From Trichostrongylus colubriformis (taxonomy: Eukaryota; Nematoda; Chromadorea; Rhabditida; Trichostrongylidae): 64,000 bases of DNA. The translations under genes were made by a program, and so were the position numbers. Shown piece after piece: positions 22,319 to 32,790 of this stretch. Within the stretch, counting starts at the first letter, position 1, and the number at the start of each line of letters is the position of its first letter. The notes beneath the pieces are model-generated. The model was not told the DNA's origin, ran no database searches, and saw nothing but the letters and a program-made list of their open reading frames with translations. Location: positions 20,169,664 to 20,233,663 of the forward strand of contig OZ022257.1 in NCBI GenBank assembly GCA_963978905.1. The letters run 5' to 3'.

Positions 22319-23247
22319 CCCTAATGTCTGATGGATAAGTCCGCCCGCACGCGGTGTCGCGCGCAGCACAGGCAGCCGCAGTCGTCAAGGAACCAAAGAT
22401 GGAGGAAATTTAGGAAGCTATGATTGGTGAATTGTATTAGTAACAAGATCATATTGTATTCCACAATCTATATGTTGATATAAAAGGAAGTAGCAAGTAA
22501 AGCAATAAAAACTTTCCTTATTACTGTTATGTTGATGCCAAATGATGATGTTGATGTAAAAGCCTCACAGACATGCGACTTTCTCCTTCTTTTTCCCTTG
22601 CAAGGCGCGCTTCTGCTTCCGCGTTAAGTTTTTGCACCTGATGTAAGCCCTCCTTCCAGTCATCGAGCCCTATGAAATGCCTGAACAACTTATTATCAGC
22701 AGTATACGGAAGGAATAATAAAATTGACCAGGCCCTCCTTCCAGTCATCGAGCCCTTTAAAATGCCTGGACAACTTATTATCAGCAGTATACGGAAGGAA
22801 TAATAATATGGACCCAACAAATGCAGACATGCCAAAAGCGGCATAAGGAAATGGGAGCTACGGAGAGTTAGCTGCTTTAACTTGCGAAAGTTTTGACTCA
22901 ATTTCTGAGGAGACGATTGTCAACAGCTTTTTGAGGTTTTTAAACCAAGAGTCATCGCTAGATGATATGCGTGAGAGTTTTTATGTTATGAATGTTTGTG
23001 ACGATGAAATGGAGATTGCGTGGAAAATTCAAGATGAATGGTCTTTGTTACATGGGTTAGAAGAAGATTTTGATACGTGATGTCTTTAGGTATTAAGATT
23101 AAAGTTGAATAGACATTTTCTACAATTCTGTCGCTCTTAAGAATGGAGGGTGCATCACGATCCCCTGTTCTTTGAAGATTGCGCCTGCGTCTGTCGCTGC
23201 CGCGTGCGACACCGCGTTAGGGCGGACTTATCTACCAGATTTCAGGG
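22319..23247 (+). mobile_element. Pogo-like element, copy 2
   Basis: 929 bp, ends CCCTAATGTCTGATGGATAAG and its near inverse, TA on both sides (22317-22318, 23248-23249). A plus-strand frame at 22847-23080 encodes the end of a transposase: an ESFDSISEETIVNSF motif like the one near the C terminus of pogo/Tigger/CENP-B-type DDE enzymes, followed by an acidic tail and a TGA at 23078. The N-terminal DNA-binding and catalytic parts are absent. A segment of about 75 bp (TGAAATGCCTG region) is tandemly duplicated at 22640-22800. Confidence 0.7.
22847..23080 (+). pseudogene. C-terminal fragment of a pogo-like transposase
   Basis: About 77 codons in one open frame ending in TGA. The SISEETIVNSF motif corresponds to the conserved helix after the DDE domain in pogo/CENP-B family proteins; the rest is acidic (SSLDDMRES, GLEEDFDT). 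An upstream stop at 22844 cuts it from any catalytic domain. It lies wholly inside the TA-flanked element at 22319-23247. Confidence 0.55.
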
Positions 23248-23530
23248 TATATGAAAGTAGCTCACCGCTAATCATTTCCGTTTTCATCCCATAGTTTCTT
23301 GCGTATTCATCCGTGTTATTACCCACGGATCGATAACGCTAATCAGTGAATGCCGAATGTCCTTCTTTACGTAATTCCGGTGCCAGGAGAGCAACAGTAG
23401 GGCGATTGGCGTTGGTCAGCCCCGCTGCAGGATGCGCCATGAATATGACTCCCTTCATGTCAAAGGGTACACTATTTCCTTGGTCGTCTTGGAGTTGTGA
23501 ACTGTGAAGAAGACACAACATAAGTTATAG

Positions 23531-25560
23531 GCGTTCGGTTACAGAAGTTTGATACCGTGTTCACATTACCTTCATTCCAGCGGATCAAAAGAGAACTCTA
23601 CTCTCCCACAGGATTTGACTTCTGCGTCTGCTTATTCGGTCTCTTCTACTGTATCATCTTATTGATTAGATTATTTAAATTCTTATGTTCTACCTTGATA
23701 CCTATTTGTTAGGCACCTCTTTCTGTATATTCTTCAAGACGTTTGAGTTCGGATCAACTTTAACATTAGTTCCAGATTTGAAGCCTCTTGTTAGTTTTCT
23801 CATATTCCTGTTTTACTTTTTGGACCTTCAGCCCACTCCACCCATCAGGGCTGATCTCTGAGATTACGACCTTCGTAGAGAAATCTTAAAGACTTGAGCC
23901 TGGGCTAAATTTTTACTGTAATGCGCAGCGGACCTGTTTTCCGGTATTTTTCCTTCAGAGGAGACCATAGTCTTGCCATCATCCAGTGCCCTCCGAAAAA
24001 TTGTCAAGTTCTGCACTTGTCGTCTCTCAACACTGTTTCAGAAATCTTTTCGTTCATTTTCCACGAACTGTTGGGTACTGTATGCATTGCCCTTTTCAGA
24101 CATCATGCACGTGTACGTAATATCTTTTTTCGGCGCCGATTGCGAGTGGTGCTTGAAGGTACTTTGATCTTGAGGGATATATATAATGCGCCGTAATGCG
24201 TCTGTCATGTTAAGTTTGTTCGTTTCATGTTATGTTATTATGCTTCTCCGCAGTAGACGTAACATCAGCCGTGCACGGTGTATGCGATATGCTATTCCAC
24301 GAGATCTCTAGATCATGCTCGTTGCCACGGTGTTAAAGGTGAGACTGTGGCTCCCGGTGATGATGACTGCTTGCACGATCGACTCCACATCAGCAGTACT
24401 CCTCGGCTTGCCATCTTCTGCCAGCGTGTCGAGCATGTGGCGAAGTCGGGGGCCTGCTCCCGCCATTCCATCACTGAGATATAGGGAATTACAATACCAG
24501 AAGTTTATCTCTTGAACAGTCCAGCATGCATCGTCTCCAATTTTATGTAAAAAAACGCGAGCTCAGATGTCTGGTCAATCAGAGGCCGTCTGTCCTAAGC
24601 CTACTCGGCAACTCTTCTCCATGCCGGATTATGCGTAGATTTGATGAAGAGATTTAATGCATCATACTTGGAGATACCAGCCCTCGCTTCTAGATGACTG
24701 TTGCACCGGTGATCCAGGAAATGAAGAAAACGAAATGGGAAGAATGATTCTTGCACTTCGTGCACTCAGAGGACCTATTGCGTCATTGGCAATCGCTACA
24801 AAGACAGAAAGGTCACGGTAGCTATTCATTCTCTGTTCAGCTGTTCAGCTTGGTGTGACAGTTCTGTTCGATTTTGACGTAGCCGTCCACCAAAAGCTGC
24901 TGATCAAGTTTCACGAATCAGCGTAGAGTACTAAAGAAATCTCCTCCATTGCGTCTCCTCTTCGAAGGAGCTTTGTGCATGCTTGCATTCCATCCGCGTT
25001 CTTCATGTAAAAATGAAAATGGACATTAGAGATATGAAAATATAGCATTCAGGGTCATACACTTTTATGTTTCCTTATCTACCGAATTGCAAATGAACAG
25101 CAAAGGTGTGTTTTGTAAGAAACCCTTATGTTCACCAACATATATCACTGCCAATTTCGCTGGCTGTAGGTATGTCCAGCGACGTCGCGGCTTCAGGGGG
25201 TCATCTTTACTGATCGTCATCGAGATTCCTTCTCTAATCGCAAGCAGCTCTCCCTCTGGCGTTACCTCGTTCAACGTTTTATATGCGTGCGCGAATGCAT
25301 TTATTCGATGAAAGGCTCACACGGGGAGTGGATGAGACGAGGTTTGCAGCGCAAACTAGCTATTTCCTAGTCTTTCCTCTGCTGCCATGGCTGTAGAATA
25401 TAGATCTACTCATAGCGTTCAGGCTAACCGTAATCCGAATCGTTTTCTGTGATAAATCTGATCGCGAATTTCCGGAAGCATCAGTGATCATGCCCACGCG
25501 AAGCGTTCAGATTTGCACCAAGTGAAGCAAACGAGCCGTTGTAGCTAGGAGTGTGCTTAC
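23531..25560. other. Unassigned sequence
   Basis: No recognised gene or repeat. Open frames at 23921-24196 and 24278-24515 show no family features. Composition is ordinary. Splice-like signals occur but no series of compatible exons could be assembled. Confidence 0.4.
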
Positions 25561-25569
25561 AGAATTCTT

Positions 25570-26520
25570 GGCATTAGGGCTACCGGCTTTTGAGCAGACG
25601 ATGGAGCTCCACAAGGCAATCCTCAAAGTGTCGCAAGCTGTTGACAGGATTGCAGTAGTCATTGAATGTCGTCTTGCATTTCGACTTTGATTCCGAGTGT
25701 TTCACTGCACACCTTCCACAAGCAATCTCCACCGTCTTCATCCCTCCGCTGTAGCTCAATAAATGGTACATTCACCCCGGCTACTTTTCTTGAATGAGCT
25801 GCGATAGTTCTTTTCCTTTTGTGGTGCCATGCAGACTCCTCCTCTTTGTTCTGCTTCAGCTCCAGTCTTGCGACTCCTCTGATGGTCGTTTTCCGTGCTG
25901 AGGTAACACTGCGTTGCTGTCGCAGCACGTGCTTTTCTTCCTGTCGGCGCAACCTTGTCATATCCTGTAAGTGGCGAACTTCTCGACATTCTTCGCTTTC
26001 TTCTTGCCTCTTTTTTTAACCTCTGGATTTTTTAGCGTCTTCTGCCATTCTCATTCCTCTTCGTTTTCCTCTTCGCTCCTTTTCTTCCGAATGTCTTCTA
26101 GCTCGAGCTCATTCAGCATATTTCGTGATCGTGCATTCGTCTACACTTCAGTCTTGACTCAATGCTAGCTCTCAGATTTCTCATGATCCTTTGACAGGCG
26201 TATTTCTCTACATTTTATTATCCTCCAGCTGCCTTCACGCTCCAGCTCTTCCTGTGTTTCGTGCCAGGCGAGCTTCTCACTATGTCACATCTTCGTGCTT
26301 GAAGTTTAGCTGCTTGAACATCATGTACTTGGCAAATTCTTCTTTTCTTTTGCGATTCCTGCATTCGACTACGCCTTCTCCGTTGAGTCTTTCGAAGAGT
26401 TGTTTGCTGCTTCTCGGCACTTTCTTGACCCCTTCGCACCATTTTTCAGATGGCCTTCTTCTCACGACTATCAAGATTAACACTGCCTTCTCATACTGTC
26501 GGTCGGTTAGCTCGGTGGCT
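25570..26520 (-). pseudogene. Decayed Lys/Arg/Glu-rich coding-looking region
   Basis: Minus-strand frames at 26483-26280, 25989-25756, 25961-25659 and 25771-25580 are rich in Lys, Arg and Glu (for example EEREWQKTLKNPEVKKE between them) and look like pieces of a charged, coiled-coil-like protein separated by frameshifts and stops. The strand is strongly purine-rich throughout. I cannot name the product. It could also be compositional accident from a polypyrimidine-rich plus strand. Confidence 0.25.
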
Positions 26521-26944
26521 TAAATTCCTTTGTGCGATTACATATTTGCGACATACAGTACTATACTTGGTCTAACGACAAGTACATATAGCTCTGTTGT
26601 CATGTATTACTAACCTCCGCTAGCCTTTGTAGACAGATTTCAGACAACCTAATATTTCTTATTCATTCAGACTTCTATGAAAAGATAGTTCCTAAATTCT
26701 TCAAGCCTTCGGTCTTTTCATTATTACATTCGCTGACTTGTCCTGCTCTTCTTACGCTCTTCTTTACAGACTGTTCTTATTGCTGTATACTGAGCTAGGA
26801 ATGTTCAGAGCCATGTTCAATATAGGTAGCAGAGATGCGGTGTTGTAGAGGAATGATAGTCACCGCAATTTGTATCATTGCCAGAAGTCATTGTAACATC
26901 CGTTACGTTATATGGCCATCTTGAAGGCAAATAGGTTTTCTTGG

Positions 26945-27347
26945 AGGAATCGTGCACACAAAAATAGGTTTCTCCATTACCCATATGTTTATGTTGTACT
27001 TGCTTGATAGGGGCTGCATGCAAAGTTTCACGCGAAAAAGTGAGAATACAGCTCTCCAAAGTGACGGAAGATGGGGGCGCGGTTTCCGAGTAAGTGTCTT
27101 GTCCCGTCGTGCGCTGTGATTGGAGAGGGAGGATTGGACTATTCACGCAATTTTCTGCTACCACCTTGCTTCTCCGACCACTGCGGAGGACGTGGCGGGC
27201 AATTACCCGTAGGTCCCGCCCTCTTGGCCGCCACTTGAGGAGCTGTATCATTGCCGGATTCTCACTTTTCTACACGATTACGCGAAATTCTGCATGCAGC
27301 TCTTATCAAACAAACAGAAAAATCCACTTCTTCGAGAATGATTCTTT
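26945..27347. mobile_element. Foldback element family R1, copy 2
   Basis: Inverted ends AGGAATCGTGCACAC (left) and a diverged right end GAATGATTCTTTC. Inner arms share the CCCATATGTTTATGTTG and GAATTCTGCATGCAGCTCTTAT-type words with copies at 16787 and 56153. More diverged than copy 1, and flanking bases do not form a clear duplication. Confidence 0.6.
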
Positions 27348-28270
27348 CAAGAAGTTGCCGGGCTGATATCGCCATTGGCAACCAGAGGGGCGGAGGCGAC
27401 ACGATCTCAGCGCCTGGCTGCCGATGACGATCTGCAGTGGCGTGGGTTCCTGCCTGGACAAACGTGGGATGTACTTTAATGAATTGTAGGGGCCGAGCTT
27501 ACCGTCAACTTCCTTGAATGTGCTGCTATAAGCTTGATGAGTTGCATTTGTTAGATTGGCACTGAATATTTACATATTTATTTATCCCTTTATTTGGAAG
27601 CGCACTAATTCAAGAATCAAAAGTTATTTCCTTGGACCATACTTTGCGTGAAAACCTTCATGTTCCAAGGAAACATAATAAAAAAAAAGATCAAACAAAA
27701 GTTAGAAAGGGCTTGAAATATAAGTCACAGGACTGTGACTCGACATCGTGTCGCGCGGCCAACATGGTGTGACACGACGTCGTGTCAACAGGTCGTCAAT
27801 GCTTAAGCGATTAACTCTGAAGGAAGCACTTATTCCAACCTGCTGTTCCGTCAGCAGCCTCCCTATCGTTTGCACAGGCCAATGTAATTTAACGGCCAGT
27901 GTACTACCTAGACGTTCGTATAAGTAGGATATGCCATCACAATTACAATTTGGCCCCAGACTCCAGCTGTTGATTAGTTTCCCTTCCATTAGGGGGTAGA
28001 TTATCTCTGCCACCCCCTATGATAACCACTCACTCGTTGCGAACGGATGTGCGGACCGACGAACACACCGACAGACAGGCACACAGAATGGTTTATATAA
28101 TAGAGTGGTATTCGTCAATTTATGCTTGTAGATATTTCGATGAGGAAGCTGGATGAGGTAGATCTTGGGCTTCCTCCTTTATCAATAATAGTCCAGTCCT
28201 ACGTTATATGTGAATCGAACCTCCAAATCCGTCTCGTTTCCATTTTTTTTTATTAAACAGTAATTTGTAA
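27348..28270. other. Unassigned sequence with a palindrome
   Basis: No gene recognised. A perfect 16-bp palindrome GACACGACGTCGTGTC lies at 27771-27786, with related half-words GTGTCGCG and GACATCGTGTC just before. A minus-strand frame at 27702-28013 has no family features. Confidence 0.4.
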
Positions 28271-28283
28271 AATCATCAGAGTA

Positions 28284-28358
28284 ATGCTGCCTCTTCTATT
28301 GGTCGGCATCGTCACTGCTATCTGCTCTGCCAAAAATCCGCCGGAGCGTACAGACAAC
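28284..28358 (+). CDS. Possible signal-peptide first exon
   Basis: 25 codons from ATG to a GTAAGC donor, phase 0. The peptide MLPLLLVGIVTAICSA has a hydrophobic core and a small-residue site after Ala16, followed by KNPPERTDN: a textbook secretion signal. A polypyrimidine-AAACAG stretch lies 25 bp upstream and could accept a trans-spliced leader. No second exon is certain: a lysozyme-like frame lies 740 bp downstream, and a phase-0 acceptor at 28472 would open a 27-codon tail with a GKR dibasic site. Partial gene or relic. Confidence 0.35.
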
Positions 28359-29095
28359 GTAAGCGAAAGTAAAATGTAATAAATATCCGCAATGGTTGCT
28401 AGAAATGATCATAGATTATCTTTAAGTAACCACAGTGCCCTCTCCCAAAAGCTGATACCGTGTCGCTCAGGAGCTCGCACCGGAGGGTGACAATGAAGGA
28501 AAGCATGGAAAGCGCTACTCAGGGTCTTCGCGATCTCTTTGCGCTTCACTTTGAGCTACTGAGGACTTCACTGAGAACCGGGCAACGTTCAGTCTGCGGC
28601 GTTCCTCGGCGTTTACATGCAGTCCTCGGGGGTACATGCAAACTTGGCTGTTTTTGCCCGATCCGCAGACTCCGTACTAAGCGGTTGAATGCATTTCACA
28701 CAACGGCGTAGTCTTTCAGCATCAACGCCATTACGTTTGGATGTGCCTCCTGACATTGACCAGTGCTCCCCTAACACCCCCTAAATAACGTCTGGGCATC
28801 ATTAGGAGAACACAATTTCACACAGCGGCTTGTGACACGATACGTACGAGACAGGGGCGGTATGCAGTTGTGTCCTGATGCATTCCCCCTATTCTGCGCC
28901 AAAATAAGGCGCGAGGCAGTGTGATTTTCTTTGGGACCAACTACAGACGGCACATTTAGCACGCAACCGCATGTCGCAATGCGAAATTCTGTGCTAACGA
29001 TATGCTTCCCAAAGCAGCAACAAAAGACGCAACATGCTAGTCATCTTCTGCCGTAGAGCTGGTGGTGTAGCTTTACCAGTGCACTCTGTGAAGCC

Positions 29096-29281
29096 ATGAA
29101 TAATGATGGATCTTTATTTGAGGGATATTTTTTGCGGTATGGACATGGTCGCTATGCACTTGCTGTCGACATTAACAGGAATAGTTTGATCTCCCCGGAC
29201 GTTTTCGAATGCTTACGAGCACAAGGTTACAAGAAAGTTTTCTTTCAGTGGGTTTTCAATTCTATAACTGATTTCGCTTAA
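29096..29281 (+). pseudogene. GH25 lysozyme-like N-terminal fragment
   Basis: 61 codons. Residues 20-49 (YALAVDINRNSLISPDVFE, then CLRAQGYKKVFF) resemble the start of nematode GH25 lysozymes, where an A-V-D strand, a Ser-x-Phe-x-Cys-Leu segment and a G-Y turn begin the barrel. The frame ends soon after and no further lysozyme exon was found downstream, so it is truncated or the next exon is outside what I could recognise. The signal-peptide exon at 28284 would fit as its first exon, but this linkage is inference. Confidence 0.3.
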
Positions 29282-29787
29282 CATTGAGCTACTTCAGTAG
29301 CGGAGGTGACGTAGTGACAGGTGACGCTTACTTCCATTCTCATGGTGCATGGATCAAATCCCACGTCACAGCCCGTCGAGGGCAACAGGGTCTTCCGTTC
29401 TTCTAGTGACAGTGATTTGGTTATGGACACGTCTGAAAGGATAAAAGGGCTGACTTTACAATGGCTGGTCCCTGCAGTGTATTGTATAGGCTAAATCGCA
29501 TTCACCACCACTTTTCTAAGTGGAACTAGAATAAGCGGCGCTTTACAAGGCAATAACTGATTTGCGTCAGAAACGTTCAACTTATCCTTTAACTTTGTAT
29601 ATCTTTCGAGCTGAACTGGGACATGGAAGGATAATGAAAATGCAGGGCAAATGCTTTTGTTAATATACTGGAGACAGAGGAAATTAAAAAAAACGTTCGG
29701 TGCGATTTTTGGGATGGGTAAGGGAAATGCGGCCACTCTGTCCTGGCAATGACGATCCAAAAAGGAAGGTGGAATGAAAATCGCCTT
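29282..29787. other. Unassigned sequence
   Basis: No gene. At about 29303-29370 a 7-bp helix GTGACGT/ACGTCAC brackets a B-box-like GGATCAAATCC, vaguely tRNA-like but without proper D and T stems. Confidence 0.35.
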
Positions 29788-30773
29788 ACTAGGGAAGGTA
29801 TTTTACTTCCCATTGAACTTTGAAGTGAGACCCGGGGGGATCGATAGGGCTTCGAACGCTGATTATAACTGTGAAAACCAAAATTGCTAAGCGGCATCCT
29901 GAAGCGAGTTACGAGGGGTCAAAGTTTGCCTGTGACTTGCCTGTGACACCTCAATGGCGAGGCGCTTCGTCATCAGCATGAGCATGTTTCATTGTCAGTA
30001 AGTGCTTAACTTTCACTTCTAAACGTTTCCTTGTATGATATTCGCGCGTAGGGGGTCGAATTACCCCTCTGTGCAAATTTCCAACCGGATCCAGTTTTTG
30101 GCCCAACTTCGGAAAATTAGGGGTGGCCAGAGGTTAACTAGGAGTTTCCGAATTTCCTTCCACAAAAAATCCTCCAAGCTGAACAAGATAACCTAAACAT
30201 ACCTATCACACTTGCACATCACACTAAACGCACGTAACAAGCGCCAAATAAGAGCATTCGCTGGACAAGGGTCAACGACTACTCCTTTGTTAAATGGGTT
30301 TCCAGCCAAAAGCCCATCAATTTTTCCGAGATTTGGCAAAATTCTCGAATTGGCTGAAAACTTGCTCATGGGGTAATTTGATCCCACGAAAATCACACAG
30401 GTTTTGCGTGAAAACGTGTGGCTCGCGCGCTACGGGCTTCCAAACATACTATGAAATGGTATTTTTTTCAGAAAAACCTTCATAACTTCATTCAGATAAT
30501 TGTTCGACAGATTCTAAATACAGATTTGTGATCAGCATTCAAAAGCGCGTACAGTGGTATGTGTCTCATTGCAAATGGCCATTTCGACAAACCGTCTGAT
30601 GGCAGAGTGCCTCGCCAATTAGGTGTCACAGGCAAACTTTGACCCCTCGTAACTTGCTTCAGGATGTCATTTGGCAATTTTGGTTTTCACAGTTATAATC
30701 AGCGTTCGAAGCTCTATCGATCCCCCCGGGTCTCACTTCGAAGTTTCATGGGAAGTAAAATACCTTCCCTAGT
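29788..30773. mobile_element. Foldback element with 180-bp arms
   Basis: Arms at 29788-29975 and 30596-30773 are inverse copies beginning ACTAGGGAAGGTATTTTA, with a spacer of about 620 bp. The left arm has a short tandem duplication of GCCTGTGACTT. No transposase frame is present. Arms encode the same short frame on opposite strands, as expected of inverted copies. Confidence 0.7.
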
Positions 30774-32640
30774 TAGAGCCTTCTATATTAATAGCCATTC
30801 AGAACTGCACGATATTATCCCAAAGGTGTTTGGGCCATATGCTGGATTGCAAAGGCCATCAGCTCAAGAGACTCGCAGTTTTTATAACACAGCAAAGACG
30901 AAGACTAAGGGTCGGAAATAAAAGCAAGCTTGAGGTGCCTTGTATCTTGTACGATAGGGAAATAATACATTTCGTCTCTTTTATAGAAACCATCATCTGA
31001 AGTAAATTAGCTAGATTTGCAATACACTTACTCACTTGCTGCGATTCTGGGTTGTCTAACTAGGTTTACTCCGTGACCAGTGCCCCTTATTGTTAGTCAT
31101 ACGGTCTTTATACTGTACTTTGGAAACTACGGGACCACTTCAACGGATTTGCTCAAGCAGTCAATAGAAAATTTTTCTATATTTTTCAGAGTATACGACG
31201 CGCGTGTTTCACGTGCTCGCGAACTTCCCAATTTCCCAGCGCCTAGTGTACGTGCTCGCGAATTTCCCAATGCTGTTCTTAATATACGCGAAGCCATAAG
31301 AGGTAAGTGCATGTAAAGTTCTATTTCTCAGATAGGGCACATCCAGAAAACATTCATAGATGTTATAGGGAAACCTGATTTTTTGGTGCCTGCCTTCAGC
31401 AAACTACAGCTTTAGCATTTTGTGAGGAACTCAAGATACATGTTCCTCAAGTAGCCGCTAGTGGTATTCTGGCACAGTTCGGAAGCTGATATGTTGATTT
31501 GGCCGCTCCCAAAAAAAAGGGCAGATGAGCTATGCAATTGGTGTATTAGTAAAAAAAAACAAATCAAAAGTTATGGTCGATATTCTGTGTTCTACTAGCT
31601 CATAGTTCGCACAAGGACCTGTTTTCCAATGCGCCATACCACCGCAGCGTCAATGATGCGGCGACGTACGGCGCATCGGAAAAAGCGGCCACAAATTCGT
31701 GACACGTTGTGACGAGATGCTGTGCTCGAACGTCTACTTGGAGGTGGGGCACAATGCGAAGGCGAATCGCAAAATGAGCAGGGAATTCTTGTACGGCATT
31801 GATCTTATATCAGTTAGAAAGCTACCCACTAAGGTGAAGGCATCCAACCCGACCTTATAGGCATAGTTCCCATGCCTGAGTAACCGATCTATTAAACCCG
31901 GTATTTTTGGATGCTCAGGGAATGTGTACTCGTGATTAGTGTCACGTCCAGCCTTCAAAAAGCCTTGTGTGATGAAACGTGTTAACCATTTCAGCAGGTC
32001 TCGGAGTGGAGGTGTATATGACTCCTAGATGTCATCGAAACTTGAATGAATCAGTACAGATGGCCGAGGTCATCAATTATTTCAATTCCTCACGTCTGGG
32101 AACCAGGAGGATTTGGGTTCAGGTGAGGGTTCTTTTGTGTTGAGGTGGTGTGAAATTACTATGGAGAGAAGTGTGACGTGTTATAATGATGAGAAGATGA
32201 AATCATAAAAATCACTCTATAAGCAATGGATCCGCAGCTCAAAGGCGTTTCAGAAGCTCCTTTCAATCAGTCTGAAACTTTCGCGCCAGTTGCGCTCATT
32301 TTTCTGCTCTCGTGCGAGCCCTCCTGGTGGCTCAAACACACAACCAACCCACCTTCCATCGTTCACTTTTGACTCAGGGTTTAGAGAGTCCATATGTTAG
32401 ATGCTCATGCACAGTTGATGACCTTATAAAGCAGGGATGGCTCAACATGGAGACCTGCTGAGGATTGCCCTTCTTTCTTTTGCGGCTAATGATAGTATAA
32501 TGGCATAAATTTGAAATGTTCCATAGGTTTTCTGTAAACCAGCGTTATCCCCTATTTGCGGAAAGGGGGGAGGGGGCGGGGATTCTCCCTGAGCTCTACA
32601 GCTAATCGGGATTGTCTCCTGTGTACAGTGAAGTGTAGTC
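30774..32640. other. Unassigned sequence, one exon-like segment
   Basis: Mostly unremarkable. An exon-like segment lies at 31190-31302, between TATATTTTTCAG and GAG|GTAAGTG, and contains two tandem copies of GTGCTCGCGAA. No partner exon was identified. An open frame at 31734-31958 on the minus strand has no recognised features. Confidence 0.35.
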
Positions 32641-32647
32641 CTCACAA

Positions 32648-32790
32648 TCAGTTATAAATAAAAACGATACCGAAGTTATAGTCAGTTATAAATAAAAGTT
32701 AATAGAATAAAAGTTATAAAGGTAATAGAATAAAAATTATAAGTTATAATCAGTTATAAATAAAAACGGTACGGTAATAAAAACGGTGCT
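32648..32790. repeat. AT-rich tandem repeat on TTATAAATAAAA
   Basis: The word CAGTTATAAATAAAA occurs at about 32649, 32682 and 32752, with related TAATAGAATAAAA units between. Degenerate tandem array. The open frame that follows (32794-33300) contains words shared with the R2 MITE at 57500-57570 and is not taken as a gene. Confidence 0.6.

Larger units (their letters stand above)
18744..23330 (-). repeat. Right arm of the large inverted duplication, with insertions
   Basis: Inverted partner of 13608-16291. Matching segments run 18744-21043, then after about 1.09 kb not present in the left arm (containing the mariner at 21234-22119) at 22136-22316, then after the pogo-like element at 23250-23330. 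The left arm lacks both transposons, so it preserves the pre-insertion state at the pogo site. Minus-strand frames at 19017-19448 and 19774-20106 are remnants without recognised family. Confidence 0.75.

Noticed and set aside
26191..26523. Ser/Leu/Cys-rich plus-strand frame of 110 codons
   Set aside because: It is the shadow of a purine-rich minus strand that looks more like decayed coding sequence.
29303..29370. tRNA-like fold with GTGACGT/ACGTCAC ends
   Set aside because: T stem cannot be paired and the D arm is poor, so it does not meet the standard for a tRNA gene.
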